Assembly: GCF_043876815.1 (NCBI RefSeq)
Contig: NZ_JBAWKA010000002.1
Span: 62,001-126,000 of the forward strand
DNA: 64,000 nucleotides
From: Gaetbulibacter_A sp043876815
GTDB lineage: Bacteria; Bacteroidota; Bacteroidia; Flavobacteriales; Flavobacteriaceae
Direction of reading: 5' to 3'
The notes under the pieces are model-generated. The model made no database searches and was not told where the DNA came from. It was given only the letters and a program-made list of their open reading frames with translations. Position 1 is the first letter of the stretch. Every line of letters begins with the position of its first letter. Positions 37,123 through 47,161 of the stretch are shown one piece after another. The position numbers were made by a program, and so were the translations under genes.

Positions 37123-37194
37123 AAAAAATGAGTCTTTTTTATTCTTTGAGTGATTTTCTTGTAAAGAATTATAACTAGTACGCTTAGTTTGGGA

Positions 37195-40100
37195 CTAATT
37201 TTTTCTTTTCATTTCCGTAGGAGACAGACCATAAGTTTCTTTGAAACTTTTACCGAAATATTTTGGGTTGGTATAACCCACCATATAGGCTACTTCATCA
37301 ATGCGTATTTTTTTATTGTCCTGCAAAATTTGTTTGGCTCTTTTCATGCGCATTTCATCCAAGATTTCCTTTCCCGATAACCCGGTAAGACTTTTTACTT
37401 TTCTATAAAAATTTGAATGACTCATCCCAAGTGTTTTTTCGAGTGAGTTGACACTGAATTCTGAATCAGGAATACCTTCTTCAATGGCCTCCATGAGGTC
37501 TTGTAAAAACTTTTCATCTATAGAGTTAACAGTCACGGATGAAGGCTTCAAAACGGTATCTCTAGATTGAAATATTTTTCTTAATTGCTCTCTGGATTGA
37601 AGTAGATTTTTAATTCTCAATACCAAATATTCCATTTCAAAGGGCTTAGACAGATAGTCATCGGCTCCTGTTTCAATACCTTTATATTTAAACTTTTTAT
37701 CCGTTTTTGCGGTTAAAAGGATGACCGGAATGTGGCTTGTTTTTAGATTGGATTTTATATGCTGGCAAAAGGCCATACCGTCCATATTAGGCATCATAAC
37801 ATCACTGATGATCAAATCGATATCATAATTTTCGGCCAGGCTTACACCTTTTATACCATCTTCGGCTTCTAAAACATGATAATCTTTAATTAAGGTTGTT
37901 TTAATGTATGTTCTCATATCGGCATTATCTTCCACGATGAGAATGGTTTTGGCCTCAGCATTTGTAGTCATGGATTCTTCCGGTAAAAGATCGTCATTGG
38001 TGTCTCGGTAAATGTCGTCTTCACTCGGATTCAGGGTAGAGGTTTGTGCTTCCAGATTATGAATCAAGGGGATAAAAAACCGAATCGTGGTACCTTGATT
38101 TACCTTACTTTCGGCTTCAATATAGCCATCGTGAGCTTCAATAAGTTGAAAGGTGTGTGATAGACCTATACCATAACCTTTTCCGTAAGTTGTATCTTCC
38201 TGATAGAAACGTTTAAAAACCTTCGCTAATTTTTCATCAGGAATGCCTCTGCCGGTATCGCGAATTTCAATTTTTACAAAATTTTTGTGTGTGGCATTTT
38301 CAAGTAGGTTATGAGCACTTTTTTCAACTTCATTAATCAAAATGTTTATCGAACCCTGATCAGTAAACTTTAGTGCATTGGAAATTATATTGAAATACAC
38401 TTTAGATATCATTCCCGGATCAAAACTAACCATAAGTTTTCCCGAGTTTGGTCCGTCAATTTGATAACTTAAACCTTTCTGATTCATGGCATAACTGAAA
38501 TGACTCATTTCTTTTTCAGTAAATGCCACAATATCACGTTCTTCCAACTGCGCTGCTAATTTTCCTTTCTCTGTTCTTCGAACATCCAAAAGTTGTTCAA
38601 TCAAGTAATTGAGTCGTTTTACATTTCTTTTTACCAACACGAGTTTGGATTTAATGTCGCTGTTTAGATTTTTTTCTTTCAGAATGCTATCTAAAGGCCC
38701 TTTTATCAATGTTAATGGTGTTCTAAGATCATGAGAAATATTAATAAAGAACTGTGTTCTCAACTTGTTTAAAGACTGGATCTGTTTATTGTGTTCTTGC
38801 TCCAGCAATAATTTATTTTTAGTTGTATACCGTATGATGGAATAGTATGAGAAGTAAACTAATACTAAAATTATAACGATCAGGTATAGTAAATATGCAT
38901 ACCAAGTATAGATAAATGGTGTCTTAATATGAATGAATACTTCTGTGCCGTTCTCTTCCCAAATACCATCGCTGTTGGTTGATTTTACTTTAAAAATGTA
39001 ATCACCGTAATCCAGGTTTGTGTAATTAGCATAATTGGTTGTTTCATCGGTATATTGCCAATTCTTATCAAAGCCCTCGAGCTTGAAAGTGTATTTTATT
39101 TTCTCTGCGTTTGGGTAGATCATTGAAGAGAAATTAAAACCGATATTGTTTTGGATAGGTAATAAATTGATGGTGTCCGAAATGGTAATACCTTTTTTGA
39201 GCGGTACATTTTTTCCAACTTTTTCAAGTGGTTTTACGCGTTCATTATCAATATAGAAGTCGGTTATAGTAGTCTGGGGTTCACGTTCACTCTTACTTAT
39301 TTCATTGGGGTAAAAGGTGGTTACCCCGTTTATTCCACCGAGGAGTAATTCGCCGTTTTGAGTTTTAAATGCCGTGTGTTCAGAGAATTCATTACTCTGT
39401 ATGCCATCACTTTCAAAATAATTTAAAAAACGATCTCTTGAGGGCGTAAATTTTGAAAGGCCATTATTGGTGCCAACCCATAAATTATGTTCATTGTCTT
39501 CAATGATCGCGTTGATCATATTGTTCGGCAGGCCGTCTTTTTTAGAATAGGACTTAAACGATATATTGCCCAAAGACGAATCATAATTAATCATTTTATT
39601 TAATCCCTCATAAGTGCCAATCCAAAAATTCCCCTGACTATCGTGTATGATCGATCTGATATAATTATTACTAATAGATCCTTCCGTTGCCGTACTTTTA
39701 TATTTTTTATCGGTTACAAGCTCTTGATTTTCATTTAGTGCTAGGATGTGAAGCCCACCACCCTCAGTACCTACTAGAATGTCATGATTTTTTTCATTAA
39801 AGTAAAGCACCCGGCAGTTTTGAGGTTTAGATGATTTTGAAGTTTTTAGCGGGTAATTCTTATCTATATTAATCTTATCATTATTAACCTTTAGACGATA
39901 AAGACCAAGAAATGACGCAAGCCAATAATACCCTTGTGCCCCTTTAACAATATAAAAAGTGGCATTTGATTTTTCATGACTTAAAATTTTTAATTGGTTA
40001 TCTCTCTCCTCAACTAATAAAAGTCCTTCATCGGTACAGATAAAATATTTGTCATTTTCAAAAGGGGCAATATAAAATACAGTCATGTTGCCAAGGCCAA

Positions 40101-41310
40101 GTTTTTTTACGGTTTTTTGGGTTCTGTCAATTTTAAATAATCCATTGCTGTGTGTTCCCAACCAAATTTCATTTTCACGATTTGCGTAAACGGCACGAAT
40201 AAAATTTGATCCATTACTGGTAGAGGTATTTATTTTGAAATTATTGAAATTTTTTTGTTCCGTATCATAATAGTTAACACCTGTTCCGATAGTCCCAATC
40301 CAAACAATATCGTCTCTGGAAACATATAAGGTTCGAATAAGGTTTGAGTTTAAGCTCGAAGGGTTGTAGATCGAATGTCTTAAATATTCAAATTTGATTT
40401 GTTTCTGATTAACTTGATCAGCAGGAATAAGATTGATGCCATCATCTAGAGTGCCAATCCAAATATTTCCATTCATATCCTTAGTAATCCCCGCACATTT
40501 TCTTGAGGATGGGCCGTTATTCCCGTTTGGTGTAAAGAGGTCCAAATCTTTTGAAATGAGATTATATCGTATAACACCCGTTCCATTAATAGTAACCCAA
40601 AGGTTGTTTGCATCATCCTCTTCGAGGTCTAGAAAATTATAGGATTCATTAAAAATGGGTGTGTCAATAGTAAGGGCTTTGCTATTATGAGGCTCAACGA
40701 TGATTTGTTTTACGATGGTATTGGTTTGGACCCAGATACCACCGAGGCTACAAGGTTTTAAATTAATGATGTTCGTATTTTCCAGCATGTCTTCAGAATC
40801 AAATTCTATGGCTTCCAAATCGATATCCTTAGGTCCGGTAAACTGTCGTTTCAGTTCAATCCTGAACAAACCTTCGCCGGTTCCCAGAAATAAATAATCT
40901 TCATAAACCAGTAAGGAACTAATATTTAATTTTTGACTTGAAACAGAGACTGGAATGAGTTGGTGTATCAATTCAGTAGTGGGGTCATACATGTTCAAGC
41001 CATCGTCTGTGCCTATCCAAATTCTTCCAAACTGATCTTCTACAAGACTTCTGACGGTATTATTGGTAAGGGATTTTGGGTTGTTCTTTTCGGTATTGAA
41101 AATGTCAATTTTATACCCATCAAATCGATTTAGGCCATCTACCGTTCCAAACCACATAAACCCTCGGCTATCTTTAAGGAAACAATAAACCTCACTTTGA
41201 GAAAGGCCTTCTTTAGAGGTAATGTGTTTAAATCGTCTATTCTGCGCAAACATCATAGACCCGATTAAAAACAAAAGCAAAAATTGGGAGAATTTACTAC
41301 CTGTTGTCAT
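37195..41310 (-). CDS. Hybrid two-component sensor/regulator 2 (HTCS)
   Basis: A 1371-residue regulator with the same plan as the one at 5270: signal peptide, periplasmic Reg_prop propellers opening with ITSKEGLSQSEVYCFLKD, Y_Y_Y domain, membrane helix (about 797-826), HisKA with His860 in ISHDLRTPL, HATPase with DTGRGIP and GYGIGLS, receiver with Asp1170 in IISDVMMP, and a C-terminal AraC HTH (GYTNPKYFGKSFKETYG). It diverges from the SusC gene at 41577, the common arrangement for a PUL regulator and its target. The two regulators differ strongly in the sensor part, so they probably recognise different oligosaccharides. Confidence 0.92.
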   Translation of the reverse strand: MTTGSKFSQFLLLFLIGSMMFAQNRRFKHITSKEGLSQSEVYCFLKDSRGFMWFGTVDGLNRFDGYKIDIFNTEKNNPKSLTNNTVRSLVEDQFGRIWIGTDDGLNMYDPTTELIHQLIPVSVSSQKLNISSLLVYEDYLFLGTGEGLFRIELKRQFTGPKDIDLEAIEFDSEDMLENTNIINLKPCSLGGIWVQTNTIVKQIIVEPHNSKALTIDTPIFNESYNFLDLEEDDANNLWVTINGTGVIRYNLISKDLDLFTPNGNNGPSSRKCAGITKDMNGNIWIGTLDDGINLIPADQVNQKQIKFEYLRHSIYNPSSLNSNLIRTLYVSRDDIVWIGTIGTGVNYYDTEQKNFNNFKINTSTSNGSNFIRAVYANRENEIWLGTHSNGLFKIDRTQKTVKKLGLGNMTVFYIAPFENDKYFICTDEGLLLVEERDNQLKILSHEKSNATFYIVKGAQGYYWLASFLGLYRLKVNNDKINIDKNYPLKTSKSSKPQNCRVLYFNEKNHDILVGTEGGGLHILALNENQELVTDKKYKSTATEGSISNNYIRSIIHDSQGNFWIGTYEGLNKMINYDSSLGNISFKSYSKKDGLPNNMINAIIEDNEHNLWVGTNNGLSKFTPSRDRFLNYFESDGIQSNEFSEHTAFKTQNGELLLGGINGVTTFYPNEISKSEREPQTTITDFYIDNERVKPLEKVGKNVPLKKGITISDTINLLPIQNNIGFNFSSMIYPNAEKIKYTFKLEGFDKNWQYTDETTNYANYTNLDYGDYIFKVKSTNSDGIWEENGTEVFIHIKTPFIYTWYAYLLYLIVIILVLVYFSYYSIIRYTTKNKLLLEQEHNKQIQSLNKLRTQFFINISHDLRTPLTLIKGPLDSILKEKNLNSDIKSKLVLVKRNVKRLNYLIEQLLDVRRTEKGKLAAQLEERDIVAFTEKEMSHFSYAMNQKGLSYQIDGPNSGKLMVSFDPGMISKVYFNIISNALKFTDQGSINILINEVEKSAHNLLENATHKNFVKIEIRDTGRGIPDEKLAKVFKRFYQEDTTYGKGYGIGLSHTFQLIEAHDGYIEAESKVNQGTTIRFFIPLIHNLEAQTSTLNPSEDDIYRDTNDDLLPEESMTTNAEAKTILIVEDNADMRTYIKTTLIKDYHVLEAEDGIKGVSLAENYDIDLIISDVMMPNMDGMAFCQHIKSNLKTSHIPVILLTAKTDKKFKYKGIETGADDYLSKPFEMEYLVLRIKNLLQSREQLRKIFQSRDTVLKPSSVTVNSIDEKFLQDLMEAIEEGIPDSEFSVNSLEKTLGMSHSNFYRKVKSLTGLSGKEILDEMRMKRAKQILQDNKKIRIDEVAYMVGYTNPKYFGKSFKETYGLSPTEMKRKN

Positions 41311-41336
41311 AGAAACAATAATACAAAAATATTATG

Positions 41337-41365
41337 CCCATTTGCCTAGTTCGAAATGGGTTTTT
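41337..41365. promoter_or_regulatory. Perfect 7-bp hairpin plus T-run in the divergent SusC2/regulator 2 gap
   Basis: CCCATTT (41337-41343) pairs with AAATGGG (41354-41360) around a 10-nt loop and is followed on the plus strand by TTTTT (41361-41365). It lies 27 bp from the regulator start and 212 bp from the SusC start, in a 266-bp divergent region that must hold both promoters. It could be a regulator site, an antiterminator-like element or a barrier to stray transcription; the sequence does not decide. Confidence 0.4.
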
Positions 41366-41576
41366 AGGTCATGAACAATATTTACCTATAAACTGGCCAA
41401 TTTTTAACCTTTTTGAACAATTTTAAACCAGTTTAGGATATAAATTACGGTTATATTTATAGAATTAAAGAAGTTACTTTGAAATTAGATGTCGTAGGTA
41501 TGTTTTACAGGATCTCTCTGATCGAAAAATATTTGCGCTGTCAACAAACTAATTTCAAACTAATAATTCTTATTTT

Positions 41577-44500
41577 ATGAAAAACCAACTTAAACTAAAA
41601 AAGAGTTTTTGTGCCGCGATTTGGTGTCTCCTTAGTTTCTTTGCTTACGCGCAGGAAATGGAAGTAACAGGTCAGGTTACTGGACAGGAGGATGGAATAC
41701 CTCTTCCAGGTGTGACTATTTTAATTCAAGGTACCCAAAAAGGGACGACAACTGATTTTGATGGAAATTATGCAATTACCGTAAAAGGTCCTGATGCTAT
41801 ACTGGTATTTAGTTATGTGGGATTTGCAAACCAAACCGTAATTGTTGGTGACCGTAACACCATTAATATTGTGTTAAAGCCTTCAGCTACTGATCTTGAT
41901 GAGGTTGTGGTAGTTGGTTACGGAACAGCCAAAAAACGGGATTTAACAGGTTCTGTGGGTTCTGTGAAAGGAAGCAGTATGGAAAAAGGAAAACCACTCA
42001 CTGTTCAGAGTGCTCTGGCAGGGCGTGTTGCAGGGGTGCAAATTTCCCAAACCGACAACTCTCCCGGTGCAGGGATGAGAATATTAATTCGAGGGGGTTC
42101 TACTCTTACAGGGGGGAATCAACCATTATATGTTATTGATAATTTCCCTATCGTACCTGATGATAGTGATCCTTCTCAAAACCCATTAGCCGATTTAAAT
42201 CCTAATGATATAGAGTCCATTGAAGTATTAAAAGATGCTTCTGCTACAGCAGTATTTGGAGCATTAGGAGCAAATGGTGTAATTCTTATAACAACCAAAA
42301 CAGGAAAGTCAGGAAAACCACAAATTAATTTTGAATATAATAGTGGGGTTTCTCTTATGACGAATACGCCAAATATTTTAAATGACCAGGAGTACTTGGA
42401 TTGGCAGATAGAGCGGGGTCCACAGTTAAATTTCATCAATAGTGGAAACCAAAATAGAGTACAACAATGGTTAGATACTAAAAATTCTGGCGAGCGAGGT
42501 AGTGTTTGGATCGATAGAATTACACGACCCGCCTTAACCAATCAAGCAGACATCAGTTTTAGTGGTGGATCTGACGGTATGAACTATAGATTATCAGCAG
42601 GATTTTTAGGGCAGGAAGGTGTTATCAAAAACTCTGATTTCAATCGTACTAACTTAAGTGCCAACATTGAACAAAAAATAGGAAAGAATATTAAAATTGG
42701 TTCAACCATAACGTATTCCTTAAAGAAAACAGAAGGCTTAGTTACTGTTTGGGATCAAAACTCACTACTGAAAACGGTATTTCAATTAAACCCTTTCATG
42801 TCTGATGATTTTGAAATTAGTGAATTCCCTATAGACGATCCAACATTTATTTTTAATTCTGAAAATGTATTAACATATATAGATGAAGTCCAAAATTTTT
42901 CTGAGACAGAAAGAACTTTAGGTAATTTATTTTTCGAATATAAGCTTACTGATAATTTGAGATGGTGGACAAGCTATGGTATAAATAGATTTAAAAATTC
43001 AGATTCACAATTTTATCCGGTTACTGTAAGAAGAGGTCAAGATCCTAATGGATTTGCAAGATTCAGAACCCGTGATACTGAGGACACCAATTTTCAAACG
43101 CGTTTAAATTATAATAAAAGAATAAAGAAACACAGTTTTAATGCTACAGCTGTATTTGAAGCTAGAACGCAAGATGTAACCCTACAAACTTTTGGTGCAT
43201 CAAACTTTGAGGAGCAATCTCTTGGACTTTTCGATTTATCGTCGGCATCACAAACAGATTTTCCTGTAAATATTGTTGAGGAAAGAACAGCAGCATCCTT
43301 TTTAGGAAGATTCGGCTATTCCTTCGCTAATAAATATTTATTAACAGCTTCGTTCAGAGGCGATGCCGATTCACGCTTCGGATCTAATAATAAGTGGGGA
43401 TATTTTCCTTCTTTAGCCTTGGGTTGGGTTGCTTCCGAAGAGAAGTTTATAAAAGACCTGAATACCTTCGATTTATTTAAGGTGAGATTATCTTATGGTG
43501 AAACAGGAAACAGTCAAATTCCAACCTACCAGTCTCTAGCAAGATTAAGCACGCAAAGATATATTTTCGGAGATCAATTGGTGGTAGGACAAGTACCTGG
43601 AAGTATTCCTAACCCCGATTTACGATGGGAAATCACCACACAATATAACATAGGTCTGGATTTAGCATTTTTGGATAATAGAATATCAATAGCGGCAGAT
43701 GCCTATTATAAGGAAACAAATGATTTATTATTAGACGTGCAATTACCCTTAACCTCTGGATTCGAAACGGCTGTTAAGAATGTAGGATCTATAAGCAGTA
43801 AAGGTTTTGAATTGGCTTTGAACACCGTTAACATTGAAACTGAGAATTTTAAATGGAACACGACGCTAACCTTCTCCACTAATAAAACCGAAGTTTTAGA
43901 TTTGGGAGAAAGAGAAGAAATGTATTTCTCCAGAGTATTTAATTTCAATTTTAGAGATGAAATTATGTTGCGTGTAGGGGAAGAAGTTGGAACGTTTGTA
44001 GGTTATATTGAGGACGAAGTGCTAAATAGTGATACTGAAATTGCTAATAGTCCCAATTCAAACCTTTTAGAGAATATACCTGGTCAGGTAAAATTTAGAG
44101 ATGTCAACGGTGATGGTATTATCGATGCAAACGATAAAGTTATTATAGGGAATACCCAACCGGATTTTATTGGTGGTTTTAATAGTGAAATTACTTATAA
44201 GAACTTCGACTTTAGTTTCTTTTTGAGATGGAGTTACGGTAATGATGTTATCAACGCAAACACACTATTTCTAGATCGTGTAGGGAATGGAAACTGGAAT
44301 ACATTAGCAGGTTTCGTGCCTAATGCCTTCACACCTCTTAATCCGGATGGAACTGTACATGGCCAAGTGCCAGATACTTATTCGAACTTTATGAAGAGTA
44401 GTTTAGTTGAAGACGGATCGTTCTTAAAGTGTGATTACATAACCTTAGGTTATACATTGCCAGAGGATGTTATGACGAGTTCCGGCATAAAATCAATGCG

Positions 44501-44666
44501 GATATTTGCAAGAGTTAATAATCCATTTATGATTACTAGATACAGTTGGTTCGACCCGGAAGTTAGTACTGGTTTTGGAACGGTTGCCAAAGTAGGACCG
44601 GGTGTTGATTTTGCTACATATCCAAGATCGGTGACTTTTACATTAGGAGCATCAATCAATCTATAA
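41577..44666 (+). CDS. SusC/RagA-type TonB-dependent outer-membrane receptor 2
   Basis: A 1029-residue receptor: signal peptide ending near AYAQ26, carboxypeptidase-D-like domain (about 28-102; PLPGVTILIQGT), plug with VVVVGYGTAKKRDLTGSV (about 110-127) and DASATAVFGALGANGV (about 220-234), then the barrel ending in GASINL. The usual YGSRGANG reads FGALGANG. SusD follows 25 bp later. Its divergent regulator and different plug sequence from the receptor at 9461 suggest a second import system with its own ligand. Confidence 0.95.
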   Translation: MKNQLKLKKSFCAAIWCLLSFFAYAQEMEVTGQVTGQEDGIPLPGVTILIQGTQKGTTTDFDGNYAITVKGPDAILVFSYVGFANQTVIVGDRNTINIVLKPSATDLDEVVVVGYGTAKKRDLTGSVGSVKGSSMEKGKPLTVQSALAGRVAGVQISQTDNSPGAGMRILIRGGSTLTGGNQPLYVIDNFPIVPDDSDPSQNPLADLNPNDIESIEVLKDASATAVFGALGANGVILITTKTGKSGKPQINFEYNSGVSLMTNTPNILNDQEYLDWQIERGPQLNFINSGNQNRVQQWLDTKNSGERGSVWIDRITRPALTNQADISFSGGSDGMNYRLSAGFLGQEGVIKNSDFNRTNLSANIEQKIGKNIKIGSTITYSLKKTEGLVTVWDQNSLLKTVFQLNPFMSDDFEISEFPIDDPTFIFNSENVLTYIDEVQNFSETERTLGNLFFEYKLTDNLRWWTSYGINRFKNSDSQFYPVTVRRGQDPNGFARFRTRDTEDTNFQTRLNYNKRIKKHSFNATAVFEARTQDVTLQTFGASNFEEQSLGLFDLSSASQTDFPVNIVEERTAASFLGRFGYSFANKYLLTASFRGDADSRFGSNNKWGYFPSLALGWVASEEKFIKDLNTFDLFKVRLSYGETGNSQIPTYQSLARLSTQRYIFGDQLVVGQVPGSIPNPDLRWEITTQYNIGLDLAFLDNRISIAADAYYKETNDLLLDVQLPLTSGFETAVKNVGSISSKGFELALNTVNIETENFKWNTTLTFSTNKTEVLDLGEREEMYFSRVFNFNFRDEIMLRVGEEVGTFVGYIEDEVLNSDTEIANSPNSNLLENIPGQVKFRDVNGDGIIDANDKVIIGNTQPDFIGGFNSEITYKNFDFSFFLRWSYGNDVINANTLFLDRVGNGNWNTLAGFVPNAFTPLNPDGTVHGQVPDTYSNFMKSSLVEDGSFLKCDYITLGYTLPEDVMTSSGIKSMRIFARVNNPFMITRYSWFDPEVSTGFGTVAKVGPGVDFATYPRSVTFTLGASINL

Positions 44667-44691
44667 TATTGAATTAAAAAAAAGTAAAACC

Positions 44692-46293
44692 ATGAAAAAT
44701 TTCAAAAATTATTTGTTAATCTTAGCTGTTTCAGTATGCTTTACTGGTTGCCAAGATTTTTTAGAGGAAGAACCAAAATCTCAGTTATCTCCTGAGAATT
44801 ATTACAAAACAGCGAATCAAGCAGAAGCTGCCGTAGTTGGTGCTTATAATGCTTTACAACGAGACGGTGTTTTTGGAAAAGAACAATATTTTATAACAAC
44901 AGACCTTGTGAGAACCGCAAGTTGGAATACTCAGGGTGGTATTGGAACCTATACGTTTTCTGCAGATAACGTGCAAGTTGTGTTGCCGATATGGAAAGGT
45001 CACTTCCAAGGTATTAACGAGGTAAATGCAGCCATAACTCATGTTCCTAATGTAGACATGGACGTAGATCGAAGAAATGAACTCGTTGGTGAAGCCCGGT
45101 TTTTAAGAGCTTTAATGTACTTTAATTTAGTTCGTTATTTCGGTGATGTTCCATTTTTTGAAACTGAAACAAGCTCCCTTGAAAATTTAGAAGTACCAAG
45201 AGATCCTGCTTCAATGGTATATGAGAAAATTATTGCTGATTTAGAATTTGCTATAGATCATGTCGATACTAAAGCAGAAATAACTCAGGCAGGTAGAGCC
45301 ACATCTGGTGCGGCTAAAACGGCACTAGCTAAGGTTTATCTAACTCGTGGAAGTATGAAGGAACGTGATGGAACCGGAGATGGTACTGCAGACTTTCAAA
45401 TGGCAGCTACATTGGCTGGTGAGGTTATGGCCAGTGGAGAATACAGCCTGTTACCTTATTATCCAGATGTTTTTATTCCTGAAAATCAAAATAATGATGA
45501 AATCATTTTTGATGTGCAATTCAAAAGTGGCGGTATCGATGAAGGTAGTTGGATTGGTGCACATATGGGACTTCAAGGAAATCCACAATTAGGAGGAAGC
45601 TGGGGTAATATTCATGCAACAACCTATTTCCATACCATCTATGAACCCACTGATATGGTTAGACAAGAATGGGTTACACCTCACGTTCAAGTTTTAGGTA
45701 ATGGAACTTTGCGTTTAGACCTACCTTGGTGGCAAGTTTGGAAAATTGGAAAATTTAGACGTTATCCGGTTAGAAAAGCTGATTATCAGTTTAGAGATGC
45801 AGATACCAACTGGCCAGTTTTCAGGTATGCTGAGGTATTACTTATTTATGCTGAGGCACTTAATGAAGTAAATAATGGTCCAAATGCTGAAGTTTTCGAT
45901 GCCTTAAATCAGCTTAGAGCTCGAGCAAGAAATGTGAATGGTGATGGTACTCGAGATTATTTACATGCCGATATCCTACCACGAAATTTAACTTATGATC
46001 CAAGTATTTTACCTGATATCTCTGCTGCAGATTATCCGGATTATGCTTCTATGAAAGAATACATTATGTATGAAAGAGCTCGTGAGTTAGGTGGTGAAGC
46101 GAAACGTTGGTTTGATTTGTCTCGCTGGGGTAATCTCGTAGAGAGAATCCAGGCACCTTTGACAATATCACCAGCAGAATCCGGTGGATGGAATATAACA
46201 GCAGATAATATAGATGAGCATCACCAACTATTGCCTATCCCTAACACGGAATTGCAATCAAACCCTAATTTAATCCAAAATCCGGGTTACTAA
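44692..46293 (+). CDS. SusD/RagB-type glycan-binding lipoprotein 2
   Basis: A 533-residue lipoprotein (Cys20 in FTGC) with 'dFLEEePkSqlSpenYYkt.nqaEaAvvGaYnaLq' at the start, GEARFLRALMYFNLVRYFGDVP in the middle, 'yERArELggEakRWFDLsRWG' late, and 'LLPIPntELqsNPnLiQNPGY' at the end. It is the partner of the receptor at 41577. A short lipoprotein gene starts 28 bp downstream. Confidence 0.95.
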   Translation: MKNFKNYLLILAVSVCFTGCQDFLEEEPKSQLSPENYYKTANQAEAAVVGAYNALQRDGVFGKEQYFITTDLVRTASWNTQGGIGTYTFSADNVQVVLPIWKGHFQGINEVNAAITHVPNVDMDVDRRNELVGEARFLRALMYFNLVRYFGDVPFFETETSSLENLEVPRDPASMVYEKIIADLEFAIDHVDTKAEITQAGRATSGAAKTALAKVYLTRGSMKERDGTGDGTADFQMAATLAGEVMASGEYSLLPYYPDVFIPENQNNDEIIFDVQFKSGGIDEGSWIGAHMGLQGNPQLGGSWGNIHATTYFHTIYEPTDMVRQEWVTPHVQVLGNGTLRLDLPWWQVWKIGKFRRYPVRKADYQFRDADTNWPVFRYAEVLLIYAEALNEVNNGPNAEVFDALNQLRARARNVNGDGTRDYLHADILPRNLTYDPSILPDISAADYPDYASMKEYIMYERARELGGEAKRWFDLSRWGNLVERIQAPLTISPAESGGWNITADNIDEHHQLLPIPNTELQSNPNLIQNPGY

Positions 46294-46321
46294 CTGGATG
46301 ACTAATTTAATGAATAGAATA

Positions 46322-47053
46322 ATGAAAAAATATATAAAGTCTTTTTTAATAGGTGCGGTAGTTCTTGCTTTCCTAAGTTGCAACACAGATGCACCGGAAC
46401 CGGAGGTTAGTTTCACCGTGGATAATGCAAATCCACAGGTTGGTGAAACCATTACATTTACGATTACCGGAGGCGCCGATACCTATGTTATTTACACAGG
46501 AGATACGTCACATGATTTTGCCAATAGCTACTTAGTAATTACAGCGGGCATGGATGTAGACCAAGAATCTATGGTTTTGGTTGCTGATAGTTTACCGGAA
46601 ATCAGAGATTATTTGGAGCCTCGCATAAATAGTTACAACGCTGGTGTTGGTGCAGGTCAACAATATAATTTGGATAATGTGATGAGTAATATTTCCAATC
46701 TTGTTGGAAAAGAATATTCAAATAGATTAACAGCAGCCTATGAGATTTGGGAGTATGTTCCTGGAATTCAAGGTGAAGAGATTAGAAATTTAGTTGATTT
46801 ATATTTCGAAGACAATAGTGTTTTATTAGCACCTGATGGTGGGTTTTCAACCGGTGTCGCTATCAATCGGTATGAAACCACCTATACCTACACATATAAT
46901 GAAACAGGTACCTTCACGGCAACACTTATAGCTTCGAATGTAGGTGAAAAACAGTATTCAGGCTCGGGTTATATAAATGATAGAACTTCATCAGGCAATG
47001 AATATGATATAAATCGCGCGTACAAAGAATTAGTCATTAACGTGCAACCTTAA
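46322..47053 (+). CDS. PKD-like surface lipoprotein in the SusCD set
   Basis: A 243-residue lipoprotein (lipobox Cys20 in FLSC). It begins with a PKD-type phrase, 'VSFTVDNANPQVGETITFTITG', and has a second beta-rich part with 'YTYTYNETGTFTATLIASNVG', again PKD-like, split by a helical insertion. Position directly after SusD and the lipid anchor are typical of surface glycan-binding proteins, but no known binding motif is visible. I chose the ATG at 46322, which starts the signal peptide, rather than the in-frame ATG 24 bp upstream. A terminator follows. Confidence 0.72.
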   Translation: MKKYIKSFLIGAVVLAFLSCNTDAPEPEVSFTVDNANPQVGETITFTITGGADTYVIYTGDTSHDFANSYLVITAGMDVDQESMVLVADSLPEIRDYLEPRINSYNAGVGAGQQYNLDNVMSNISNLVGKEYSNRLTAAYEIWEYVPGIQGEEIRNLVDLYFEDNSVLLAPDGGFSTGVAINRYETTYTYTYNETGTFTATLIASNVGEKQYSGSGYINDRTSSGNEYDINRAYKELVINVQP

Positions 47054-47107
47054 TTAATTCAATAGGACTTTTTAAAACATATTTTTTGAGTTTATGTTTA
47101 GTTCAAC

Positions 47108-47143
47108 TCCCTGCTTGTTTAGAATTGCAGGCAGGGATTTTTT
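47108..47143 (+). terminator. Intrinsic terminator after the SusC2-SusD2-PKD genes
   Basis: TCCCTGC (47108-47114) pairs with GCAGGGA (47131-47137); an inner CTGC/GCAG pairing is also possible. Six Ts follow (47138-47143). The hairpin lies 55 bp past the PKD gene stop and 18 bp before the GH31 start, so read-through or a promoter very close to GH31 would be needed for the downstream genes. Confidence 0.8.
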
Positions 47144-47161
47144 CACCTTATTATCCGTAAA

